Of a stretch of 64,000 nt of DNA, positions 23,319-35,600 are shown in pieces. Every line of letters starts with the position of its first letter. Within the stretch, counting starts at the first letter, position 1. The position numbers and the translations under genes are program-made. The stretch comes from Alligator mississippiensis. Lineage: Eukaryota > Chordata > Crocodylia > Alligatoridae. The notes beneath the pieces were generated by a model. That model saw only the letters and a program-made list of their open reading frames with translations. It had not been told where the DNA came from and searched no databases. Where the stretch lies: assembly GCF_030867095.1 (NCBI RefSeq), contig NC_081830.1, forward strand, positions 38,006,781-38,070,780. Reading direction: 5' to 3'.

Positions 23319-26300
23319 GTCTAGACAAAAGTTATTATGTGCCATTCTGTCTCAGTGACACTGCCAAAGCAGCCTGCCACAGCAGAGAAATAGTTATCAC
23401 CTACGCTTGGTTTTTCCTTACTTAGAGAAACCTGCCTGGTGGTGGAGGGGAGGTGGGGGAAGTGGCAGGGGGGGCGACATTATTAGTGGTTGGATATAAT
23501 GCATTTCACTCAGCTCCTGACTGCATGGCCCAGAAGGGCAGTGCCCAAGATAGGAAAGAGGCCACACACCAACTTCCCTTCTGCAATGCTGTATTTTCAG
23601 GAATGGACAGAGCTTTCATTCCCATGACTTCATCTGCAAGGTCTTTTCCTCTAAGGAAGGGAGAAAGCAAGAGACCAGCTTGGCTGCATCAGTCTGCAGG
23701 GAACTGCGGGCCAAGGCAGTGACACGAGAGCTCAAGAATGAGGATTAGATTTCAGCAGAGCGTGAAGGGAAGGAAGGAGGGGGTGAAGTCCCTTATTCCA
23801 TACCTCCCTTCAGACTTCCACATGTATCTCTCATTTGAGACTCCTCAACAGCCCGCTCCAAAGAGGTGCTTACCGTTTAAACAAATAGGTTATTTTACAA
23901 GGAAGGGAGGCTAAAAAAAACCAACCTGTGCTTTGGTCTTGATCTTGGAAGACGCCTCTGAGGATGAATGTTTATCTCTGGGCTGCAGCAGCAGCCAGCA
24001 TCAGTGGTTGGGCTGGACCGTTCTCATTGGGATGCACAATTCACGTGGCAAACAGGGTCACTTGTCAGCATCGTGCTCCGCTGGGGGCTGACACTTCCTG
24101 CGGTCCTTCCACCTTGGGCTATGTCACCTCTCAGCGATAGCATTACACGAGGATTTGCTGAAGGACTAAACCAATTAGCTCTGGCCCTCTCATATCCTGT
24201 ATGACATCATTAATATTTCTCACTGTTTGGGAAAATAACTCTTTCCACATGGCGACAAGCCTGAGACATCTCCATCTGTTTGCTTAACAGGGGCTCCAGC
24301 AATCTCGTCAGCCCATTGGCAAGTGGTAGTGATGTCACAGGGGCTGATAAAGGTCCATGGCAGCTTGATCGACCCTCCTGGACCACACTGTTATGACCCA
24401 GTCCTTGCTCTTGATGAATTAGGATTCTATAGGTCTCTTTCCCCTGCAGACAGTGAAGCTATTTCAGCCCATACTGTGAGGACTGGAAATGACTCAGTGT
24501 TTGCTTAGCTATAAACAGGAGACACTCTTGATTATCACCTTTCGTTCTACGGCATGTCCATGGCACATATGAACCCTAGATAGCCCTGTGAGAGTGCTTT
24601 TCTAGGCATGTCTTCCCCTTGGTGTTCCTATTTCATGCCATGGAGCTTCATACTAGCATCTGCACCCTAGCATGGTGAACACTTGCACTCTGAACCCACA
24701 AATACAAGCATGGAGTCCACACCTGTGGGTCAGGGAGGTTCCCAGTCCGTCTCTACTGCACCCAGACTATCACAGCTAGGGTCTAGGTACAGTGAGAGCA
24801 TGTGTCTATGATCAAGGCCACCTCTGAGTGCCAAGAGTAAGAGGGATAATTGGCAAGACAAATGAGAAAGAAAGAATTAGATGCCAGGCTAGATCTCTCT
24901 GCCACAGATGCTGGCTTAGTGTTGTACCACCTGACTCTTAGGCACTTCATACAACGTCTGGGAAGGCACAGGAAGGTGTTTCCAGGGAAAGACGACTTAA
25001 GCAGCACAGTTTTAGACAGTGTGGAGAGAGCTGAGGGTGACTGGAAAAGGGAAGAGTATAATACTCAAGGCAGGGGATGGCCAAGGGGCAGCAAAAGGAT
25101 TGAGAAGTAGGGCAGGGTGAGTGCTGAGCTGGCAGAACACAATCCTTCCTATGGGTATTTGATGCCTGGTCTTACAATGTGGGCAGTCACTAGCAAGCTC
25201 ATTATTTCTTTCTAAACTCTGGCCAGACCTCTCCCAGCAAAGTCTTGGAGCAGTCTGTAGTCAGACACCTGGCACACCTCGCCAGCGTAGCTGGGGGGAC
25301 ACTGGCAAAGCAACGGGCAAACACACAGCTTGGCTCTCTAGTTTGTAACTGGTTGCCTTCACTAGGAAACTGCTTCTGGTCCTGAAGGAGCTCTGCTGAA
25401 GTGGCCTTGGCATGGGGGACACAGAATTGCACGTTGGGCTGTGCCTCAGTTGGGGGAATGAGGTGGGCACCTCTCAAAGTGGGGAAGTATTTCCTCACTG
25501 CCTCATAGACAGCTAAGCAGTGATGGCTGCTCACACCAGATGGGAGGGATTGGCTGCAGTCCTCTGCCCATCCATGAAACGGCCTCACACTTCAGATGAC
25601 TGGAGCCGCTGTGCACCTGTCCCTGTGCTCAGTGCTTGCCAAAGCCTCTAGCACGATGGCACTGGTGGCAGGAACTGGATGCACTTAATCTAGGAGCCAG
25701 AAGGGGGCTCCCGGGCTCCCTGGAGTGAGCGTGGGAGGCAGCTCCTGTGAGGCGGGGAATTCAAGCTTATTAAAAGGAGTGGATGCAAAACGAGAGATTC
25801 AGAGCCAGACGGTGCCTGCTGAGGCAGGAGCAGGGTGCCCAGAGCTGTGCACCCAGCAGGGGGAAATCTCTTTAGCCAGAGATCCCAGGCCGTGGCAGGC
25901 TAGAGGGAAACCAGCAAAGAAACTGGGCATCCTCTCGACAGCTCCAGCGTGGAAGGAAGAACCACAGAGCTCAATGGCAGCTCGGCAAAGCTGCAAAACA
26001 TATGTTTGCAGCTTCTGAAAATTGAGCAAGGAGGAAACAGAAGGAAATCAATTCCCCTCGCTAAGCTGGACACAGCCTACAGCTCATGTTCATGGCACCC
26101 GCCACACCATGCCAGGGCTCTTGGTTGTGATCAGGGCGTTACTGGAGCCAGCGTAATGTGCTGTCCACCCACAGCACAGGCTGGACTGGCCTCTCCTTGC
26201 TGACCAAAAGGCAAAGTTTGTACCCAGGCAACAAAAATCCCAACTGGGGATCCAGAAAGGGCGCCTTGTCTCCTGGTCTAGCGCTGGTGTGAGGAGAGGC

Positions 26301-26450
26301 CTGAGCAACTACATGCTGGAATATTGTCTCTTCTCTGGCACACACCAATTTCTTCCTGCCCTTCGTGGCCAGGCCTGAGGCTGGGTGTTTGTAGAAACTC
26401 TATGCATTTCCTAGAGAAAGGGCCACTTCTCCCGTGTCCTGTGTGAAAGG

Positions 26451-26645
26451 ATGGCTGCCTCCCTTTCTTCCAGCTGCTGGCTCATGCTGCTGTGTGCGGG
26501 GCTCTTGGTAGCAATCTCCTGCGTGGGCTCTGTGGGGTCAGAGAAACTCGGAAGCAGGAAAAGCCGAGAGAAGAAATCCCAGTCGAATGAGTATCCTACA
26601 GGCCAAGGGAAAAATAGCCTGCTTCTGCCAGCTTCCAACGATCCG
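26451..26645 (+). CDS. ERFE: ERFE exon 1: signal peptide and N-terminal segment
   Basis: The frame opens at ATG 26451 ([20 protein letters not shown], a hydrophobic secretion signal) and ends at DP with donor GTAAGC at 26646, phase 0. A dibasic cluster RKSREKK may be a proprotein-processing site; this is inference from the similar position of a basic site in mammalian ERFE. Confidence 0.88.
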
Positions 26646-29600
26646 GTAAGCACTTATTCTAATTGCACCTTATTATAGTGAAGACAGCCCAAACTGAAGT
26701 TCATGGTAACTGAGGCAGAAAGATGCCCAGGGAGCCTAATTTCCTGCTGGGTGACTAGGATCATGTGTAAAATGTGGCCAGGGAATTCGAGCTGCACAAT
26801 GATTTTGCGTGCACATCCATGCCTGCACACTCACACATGCCAGCACATATGCACACGTGACAGTGTGGGGAAGGGAGCGCTTGTTCCCACTCAGTTGAGG
26901 ATGAAAATGCTTTCTCTTTTGCTAATGAGACAACAATTGCATTCAGCCACTAGCAAATTGACAGGCAAGGCAGGGTGGAAAATGGCTGATTAAAAAATGT
27001 CAACAAAAGACCTAAAGTTTTTCCGATTTTATCAAAAATATTTTTGCAAAGCAAACAGTTTCCTCAAGCTTAGCTGGAAATGTTCAACAACAGAGTCACG
27101 ATAAACCTTAGTGGGGAGAATTGCTCAAATGGTTTCAGTTATGATAACTGCACAGGGACTGACCTGTGGTCCGCATCCTTTCAAGAGTAACAAGTATCAG
27201 GTGCTGCAATAGGAGCTGCAAAGAGCTTCACAATGGACGATTCCAGAGTGATGTGCTCATAGATGATGTTGTTCCCTTTCCTCAGGTGGGTAATGGATAT
27301 TTACACCCCCCAAGCCCAAGGGTTCAAATCCCTCCCTAAAATATTGTATCCTGTCTATGTAGGCTGTTCTCATTCTCCAGACAAATTTTTAAGCTACTTT
27401 TCAATTTCATGGAGCTCCTGGCCTCAAAAATATCTCATGACAATAAGTTCCCAGGTTCAGTCGTGCACTATATAAAGAAGCATGCCTTTGTATCACTTTT
27501 AAATGGGCAGCCAGTCAATATTGTAGACTGAGCCTTCTGTCCGAGTAGCAGCATGTAAACAGGTGTTTCTTTCTATACTATTAAAAACCTCAAACAACCA
27601 TGAACGTCCCAAATTTAGAGGTGATGTGCAAAGATGCCAGTGAAAACAGGTTTCTGAGAGGCTAAATGGGTGGAGGGTAGGGGCTAGAGAAGGTGAAATT
27701 CATACCAGCTCACACTTCCACCGCTGCACATGCCATTATTGAACCAAACTCTGTGGCGGTAGACCAAGGTCTGAGAAGGTCAAATACCCAGACATGAGTG
27801 GGCCGCTCTGCAGATTCTGCCCTATTTGTTGACCTACAGGCAATCCTAAATGAACACAGGCAAGCTCTGAAAAATAAAAGAATTGCGCCTCCCCATCCAA
27901 TCCCTTGAAGAGGGGTCCTGAACCCCAGCTCTGTCCTGCTGCATCTGACTGACCTCAGCACTCTTTCCTGCCTAGGCAGGGGTCGGACTGGATGATCTGT
28001 TGAGGTCCCTTCCGACCCTAGCATCTATGAATCTATGAACAGGAGGCTCAGTCTAACCCAAGAGAGGGCACAACCTGCAGCATAGGTATCACAAGAGTCA
28101 TGGGCAGCCTTGTATGTGGCACATGGCAGGTCAAGGTGGCAACAGGCAGTGCAGCAGCAGACTGAGCAGTGGAAGGTGATTCGAGAAGCATTCAATGCAG
28201 GGTTAATCTGTGGCATGCCTGCCAAAAAGGTGGGTCCCCACTGGCCTAACTTACCCAGAACCCCCAGTGAGGGAAAATGTTTTTGGCAGCATTAAAATCC
28301 AGTCTAGGAGGATGGCAGTGCCACTTAGACAAATGCACTCTCTGCCCCTATTTCTTTTCTCCCCAGTCAGAGGCAAGACAGAGGCTGTTTCCACCAGCGT
28401 GTGAAGGGGTGGGAAACATCTGGCCAGCAACCGCAGCTGTTACTGTTTGACAGGGGTATCCTTTTATATTGTACCCAGCAATCAGTGGGGACTGTCTCTG
28501 GCTCGATTCCAACAACACATATTGCAGTGGGCTAGGGAGTTTCTTGAATCCATTAAGCAGGCAGATTTGCACCATGGAGGCTGCCCTGTGCCTCAGTGAG
28601 GCTTTGGGAGTCTGTCATCACAGGAACATTTCTGGAAACACACAAGCAGCAAGCCCAGGGGCTTCAAAACCAATCTTCCAGGTCTCACCCGCCCCAAGTC
28701 CACTGGGTGCTGGATGTGAAGTTAGCCCCACAAAGGGACCAGAAGCAACTCTGGCCACCCCATTGACTAGGGCTCTCTAAGCTCCCACCAATTACACTGT
28801 TTGCACTTAGAGGTATGTCCCCACTAACACTTGTGAGCTATGCTTTCTTTTCTAAGCCAGGGGGAATATGATTCAATGAGATGGATGCTGCCCTGAAAAG
28901 GAGGGGACCCTGGGTTATAGCCTGGAGCCTTGCCCTGAATGGCGCATGAACTAACATAGTTAGACAAGCACTTGGCTGGGGTGATTTAGGTAGGGCTCCT
29001 TCTGCTTTGAGCCATGGGATGGACATGATGACCTCCTGAGGCTCCCTCCTAGCCCTGTAATTAGCAGGCTGTGGGCAAGGCGGGAAAGTCCATAGCTGAG
29101 TTGCTTACATAGTACCATTTCCCTGAACAATTCACTCTGATTGATCTAGAGCTGTAGCATGATGGATTGCAACTACTCTAAGGAGTGTAAACCAAGGCTA
29201 ATAATAAATAGCTGTGTTCCAAGGTAGAGACAGCTACACAATTTGCTCTTCTGAGTGTCCATTTACATTAGTAATTGCTGGAGCATAAGCCCATTCCTTA
29301 GATACATGTGAGACTTGAAAGATGCTGTACATGCTAATGAAGTTGGAGTGTCCTAAGACCTGATCCAAAGCCCACTGTACTCTGTAGAAAATGTGGTTGA
29401 CGTCATTGGGTTCTGGAGCAAATACCCTAGCAAATTTAGACAAGTAGACAAAGAAGAGAAATAACCTCACATAGAAGGTAGTAATTGAAAAGTAGCAGTG
29501 TGAAAAGAAACATGGAAGTATGGAGCGAAGACTGTTTGGGGTAGATCCTCTGCTAGCATAAACAGATAGGATACTGCTGTTAGAGTAAAATGCTTGGTGT

Positions 29601-32600
29601 CCAGGAGGGTGAATGCAAACATCATGCCAGGGGTGCAGAGCAGAGGACAAAGACTCAGGAAACTTTTTGATTCTTGATCCTCCCCTGCTCTGGTTTGTTT
29701 TGTGACCATGGGAAAGTCACAGAGCTTCTCTGCACTTCAGTATCTTCTCCTGATGGAAACTGAACCCCATCCCTATATATAACAAGACTGGGTCTCTTCA
29801 TCCAACCCCTCCCCACAAGTCTAACAAAGTCAGAAGATAGTAGTCCCCACTAAATCCTCACCATCTTGTGGGGAACCCTAAAGATTCTTCATTTACCCTG
29901 GCATCTGTAGCCCTCTGAACAGTCCCCTGGAGTTGGTCAATATTGCTCATTAATTTTCCAGAGAGGTTGCTAATAAGAGGTATGATGTCTGTTTGCCCTT
30001 CTCCTCCCACCTCCCAGGAGCCCACTTCCCCTGCCACACTTGCAAGTGTTGTTTCAACAACCACTGAGAGAGTTGGGTTGGAAATCAGATTCAGATATCT
30101 CTCATGATAGTGCAGAATGCTGACAGGAATACCATTCATCTAGGACACAGAGAACAACATGGCTGTGCTAAGATAAGTGCAAGCTTTACAGACCTATTGC
30201 CTAGCTGGCATATGTTGGCATGGACTTCAATAGAAGTATGCTATTTTTACACCTGGTGAGGTTCTGGCCTTCTTTTCCATAGGCGAGAGTCACTTTACCT
30301 GCCACAGAAGTAAAATTGCTGCTCTTATTAAACGCACCAGCTGCCTCGCAGCAGATGGCAGCAATCTAGGACAGGAAATGAAAAGTACTGTATCCAGGGA
30401 GGACTTGGAACTCCACCAAGATGCCGACTGGTGTTCTCATGGAGAGATGAGGTCCCTGAGTTAGATCTAACACACACAAACCTCCCAGCGTTCACAAGAG
30501 TATTGAACATGGGAACACTCATGGCTTCTGTATGGCACCTCTCGCCCCAGGATGTGATGGGGCATAACAATGAAGGGAGGCACCCGCCTAGCTCCAACCA
30601 TTTAAATGGCATTCCCTTTAGGATATCTTACCTTTTCTGTTCATTTTCTTGTGCTTTTGCTTTTTCCAAGGAAGCCGTTATGGAGAGGTCACGCAGCATC
30701 GATCCCCGTGACGCCTGGATGCTGTTTGTGAAGCAATCAAACAAAGGCGTGAATGGCAAGAAAAAGGGCAAAAGCAAAGCGAAGAAGTTCAAGGTATATA
30801 TTCATGTTGCCAGGGGCTGAGCATCTGCCAGCTCAGCCAGGGCTCCTCCCCTCCCAGTCAGCCCCACTTACCCCCTTCACTGGGTGCCAAAGCCAGGGCC
30901 CACTGCTCACCAGCCAAGGCTGCTGGGGCCCCATAAGCACAATTAGCAAAGGCTGGTGGCATTTTGGGAGGTGAAGGATACAACGGGCTGGTTGGGAGGA
31001 GACTGGTAATGTGGGAGGGAGCAGTTCTCATTGTAGCTCCTCAGGTTAATTGTTGTCTCATGTACTGAAACAGTCTGTCCTCTGCTTGGGTTCCAGTTTG
31101 GTGTTCCAGGCCCCCCAGGCCCGCCAGGTCCCCAAGGGCCCCCAGGAGCCCTGGTGAGCCCAGAAGAATTGCTGCGGGAGTTCCGGCTGCTGCTGAAGGG
31201 TACGGGACTAAGTCACTGCATGCATTCTGTGGGCAGAGAGCCTTTCCAGAGAGGGTGCCATCCAGGTGGTGTGTTGTTTGCATAAATGACGCTGAAAGAG
31301 GAAGAGCTCCTATCCTGCTGGGATGGAGAGGCCCCAGTCCCATTGCTGTCACCTTAGTGGAGGCATAGAAAGGGCAGGAGAGGATGATTGTCTTAACTGC
31401 CCAGTTGTTGATGGCTAGTGCATATGGGAAGGCAGTTTGGGGGAAGTAAGGTAGTCTACTGCACCTACCCTGCACACCCAGACACAAGGTCCTGCTAGCC
31501 CAAACAAAGACATGAGTGGTGGGGAAGGTGATGGGCCTTACTCCTCCTTACAGCTCTGCTCAAAGATCTGAATTGAAATGAGGACCTATGGGTGGCTTTA
31601 ATTGTTCATTGTATTACTTATGACTACATAATGTTCTGCTGCAGAGCTTCTCCCTCTCACTCTCACACACTCAAAAATTAAACAGGTGCATACATACGGC
31701 ACAGGCATGTAATATACTTCTGCCATCATTAATATTTACTAATGGTATGGACACCTTGGTTATGTGTCTGTGCACATATAGTGGAAGGCTGTATTTGTGC
31801 GTGTGTACTTGTGTGTGGTGCTTTTGGGCATCGCAAACGCCACCTCTGATTCTTTATTACATTTCTGAAGATTTCCTGTTTTGGTTTTTGGATCCCTTAG
31901 TTTTTAGAAGTCAAACTTAGAAACAACACTGAGGAACCCAGAGAGAACTAATAGCTCTTTCTCTCACAGTGCCTTAAAAGCAAACTAGAACTTCCTTCAG
32001 TCAACCTCAGAAGTGCCTGACATGGCCAGAACAGAACATCTGACTGGATCATGACCCTGTGCATTTGGATCAGGGATCACTGGGGGTCCCATCTTGCATG
32101 ATAGTACCAATTTGCAGGGCTTGGACTAGAATATCTAATAATGCCTTTGTCCAGCTTCCATGAAATCAAGCAATGCTTCGCCCTGGCCTCAACTGGAGCA
32201 AGATTAGGGCTTCAGTTATTACTTAAAAACAATGATTAGTTCCTAGGTTTTCAAACTGGCTCTGTGTTTTTTTTTGTTTTTTGACTCAGGGGTGATAAGG
32301 GAACGGGAAAAAATGAGCATGCAGGCCTGTGAAGCTTGCCAGCAAGGTGAGGAAGAGGAAGAGGAGGAAAGAAAAGAAGATGATATGTTGGCGCTGGTGG
32401 CTGGTTCATGGACAGACAGCAGGCTGCAGCACCGAGTGGAAGCAGCCTTCCACTGTCGGATACGGAGGAACATTTCCATTGAGCGCCGGTCCCTGCAAGA
32501 GCTCCAGATCTATTACATAGTAAGTGATGATGGGAATTCACCAAGCTGGACCAGACCATTGGTCCAAATAGTCCACGATCTCACCTCTGGTAGTAACTGC

Positions 32601-35600
32601 TGGCATGCTATCTCTCAGATGGTGAAGAGACTCCATGAATGAGACTCCCACTGAAGAGACTCCCCATGAAGAGACTCCCACTGACTGTTTGTGAACATAA
32701 ATAAAGTCCCAGCCCTGCAAACACATAATTTGTGCAGAACTATTAGTATTTGTGGAAGGGAAATCCTTCCTTTCTGAGCCTCCTAGTCAGTCATCTTACA
32801 TCCTGAAGTGCCAAGCCATGCTCCCTCGCACCACTTCTGTTCAACACTGCAACACTAACATTCAGAAAGCTCCCAGCAATCTTTCTGAAAATTCGCCCAA
32901 ATGATTTGCTCCTAGAGCTTCCTGCAGTAGCAGATTACACTGGTTGGCCAGTCCCTGTCCAAAAGAGTAGCTGAAGTTATGATGACATACCCTGCCAATA
33001 AAGTGACTAAGTATTATTGCTTGCAGACAAACATGGAGTCAAGGCCAAGTGCAGATCAGTTAAAAATAAATTATAAGAATGTTATAAATTATCCCCAAAA
33101 TAGGCATTACTATCGCAGCTAATTCATGCTAAGGAGCTTGGAAGTACATTGTTGAGGTACTCAAACAGCTGAACTCTGCCCAAACATAAAAACAAGCTAT
33201 GGTTTCTGCATTTTTGTATTATTTTCATATTATTTGATCTCCTGGTGTCACTGCAGGGAAGATTTTCCTGGCCTGGAACATTTTAAGTTTGAAATGGGCA
33301 AGATGAAAGAATGTTTATTATTCTGACATTACCAATGAGGAACTGAGGAGGGAGGTTAGGCAACTCACCCAAGGCATAGTTAGGCACTGAACTCAGAACC
33401 ATCCTCATTCTATAACCATCCTTCCTTCCTCTCTCTGGATCTTATGATTGAAAAATCACCTGTAGGCAGCATCGGGTGAATTAATTTGATTAACAAGTAC
33501 ATTTGTAAAAAAGAGTACCTTGTCACATAGTCTGAAGGGAAATCGAAAGCCAGGTGAATTTATCAAATGTGTTTTTTGCACAGGACCTGCACTTAAGGGG
33601 TTTTATTGGCATAACGGTCTTGGCACAAGGTGCGACTGTTAGTAATGAGGTTATGGCAGCAAAAGTCTCAACAGAGATGCAGGTCTTTCTCATACTGGAA
33701 TGAGGGGCTTGGTGTCTGTTTTAACACTCATGTTGTCCCAATGAAATAAGTTATACAAAGTTTAAAGGCTTTGATATCAGAACAGCTGCATTCACTCTAC
33801 AGGGATTCTGCCCCATTAACAAGGCTGCTGGAATATTTTTTTAAGTGTGAACTTAACCGTAGGCATCAGTCACTTCGCTCTCCATGGTAAAGATGTTAGA
33901 TTTTCCATGCTATCCTATGTCCATGTGGCATATAACCAAGTCTCATTAGGTTCTGTGAATCCCTGCATCACTTTGGCCAACTGTCTTGCTTGACGTACCC
34001 CGTCAAATGCGAGTCTCCTCCCTGAGAACCCAGCACTGTCTTCAGTATATAGAACTGAGGTGGCTTTTCCTGCTGTGCAGCATCTTGCTCTCCTCTCTCA
34101 CCAGCCTGAGAAGGAGAGTATGTTCCACCGAGGCTTGGGACTGAATCTGACCAGCGGCCAGTACACAGCACCCATCACCGGGTACTACACCTTTGCTGCC
34201 ACACTGCACATCGGTAAGTGCTCCTGCTGACCCTCAGTGAACTAGCTCGTGCCACATGATAATGCTGGTGACTCTTCTTGGAATTCTCTGGGCCAAATCT
34301 CCATCTGATGTAAATCAGCACGGCTCCATTGGAGTCACTGGGCTGGATTGCAAGCTGGTGTAAATCAATACAGCCACATGACTTTACATCTGCTGAGGCT
34401 CCAGCCCAGGTGTTTGGGATATGCGTTCATTCGGTCTGCAGTGTGGTATCATGGCTGCTCAGGTGTCTGAGACCCCAGAACAGGGCTCAGCAGTCAGCAC
34501 TCTCTCAAGTGGGTTACTGTATCCCTTTCTCATTGGTTCCTCTCTGCACGCAGTTCATGGTGAGCATCAGCGGAGGGGACAGCAGCGTGCGAGGGACCGC
34601 CTGCGGGTGCTGATCTGTGTCCAGTCTCTCTGCCAGCGCAACATGTGAGTGTGCACATGACATGCAGGTGTCCCCAGATAGCTCTTACTCTGAAGAGATG
34701 ACAGCATGTCATCAGAGCCTCTGTGGTGAAGGATGCCTCATGCAGGGGAACCCCAGAGTGCCAACCACCTTATCCAGCCCTCAAGGAAAGGAATGTACCT
34801 AGAAGGGAGATAATGCAGTTGGGGAATCCTTGTGATTGCTGCCTACCTGAAGGGTCTCTTGAAACCATTGACAATTGGGTTTAAGTTAGAGCAGCCTTGA
34901 TTCGCCTTGCCTCATTTGTATACATGTTATGCACAGGTAGCTCATCAATTGGACAGTGAATGAGGCAAGTTCCAGCACAACTCCTAGTGAAGCTGGATTT
35001 TATTTCTATGCAATACCTGGTGGGCAGAGAACAGGAGGCTGACTAGAGCTGTTTTGGAGGGCCATGCCATAGGGACAGGCCAGGGTTCAGTCTTCAGGCC
35101 CTTTTGGTCACTGATCCCTGTTGAGACCACCAACTTTAGCAGTTGCCTTGTGTTGTACATAGGAAATATAACAGCTGATTTCACATGAGTGATCAGATTG
35201 TAAGGGCTTTCTACCTTGACCACCATATATGCTGGATATCAGTCAATGTCTTAGTGAGGAAGGGTTCTGTATCTCCCTATTGGGCTAGCGGGTGTCTTAA
35301 TACTCATGACTGATATATGAGAGGGTCCCTCCAGAACGTGGGTGAGGCATGTTAGTATGGCAGCACAGGAGGACCTGCTTTTTCTGCCACACTGCATTCA
35401 CTCTGTGTAGAGACTGCAGGTCCAGAATACTTGGGCCAGGGCCATTTTTTAGCACAATATTCATTTTTTTTAAATATAATTGAGAAGGAAATGCTAGATG
35501 CAGCGCACAGAATGGCAAATAGATCTGCAGAAAGGAGACAAGCTATTCTGGGGTGTTGTCTGGACCTTCCCCTCTGGTTGGTGGATTCAAGTGACCCTGG

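Larger units (their letters stand above)
16941..26450. other. KLHL30-ERFE intergenic region
   Basis: The stretch holds the putative KLHL30 3' untranslated region, the foldback element at 20215-21897 and the hAT element at 22879-23318. The segments 18100-20210 and 23330-26450 show no exon and no element I can name. At 23972-23988 there is a GATA/E-box half-site arrangement (see findings). Confidence 0.6.
26646..30670 (+). other. ERFE intron 1
   Basis: The intron carries a tRNA-like B-box (27321-27331), a CR1 tail at about 27952-28039, another CR1-like tail at about 28838-29064 and a MIR-like remnant at 29640-29756. From 29760 to 30670 I see nothing recognisable. Confidence 0.6.
32520..34104 (+). 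other. ERFE intron 4
   Basis: It opens with a CR1-like fragment (about 32540-32625), followed by a 15-bp tandem repeat (32627-32686) and a MIR-like remnant near 33333-33405. The rest is featureless AT-rich sequence. Confidence 0.6.

Noticed and set aside
26000-26450. STAT5 sites (TTCNNNGAA) in the ERFE proximal promoter, expected from mammalian EPO response
   Set aside because: I found no exact site in the 450 bp before the ATG; TTCCTAGAGAA near 26408 has the wrong spacing.
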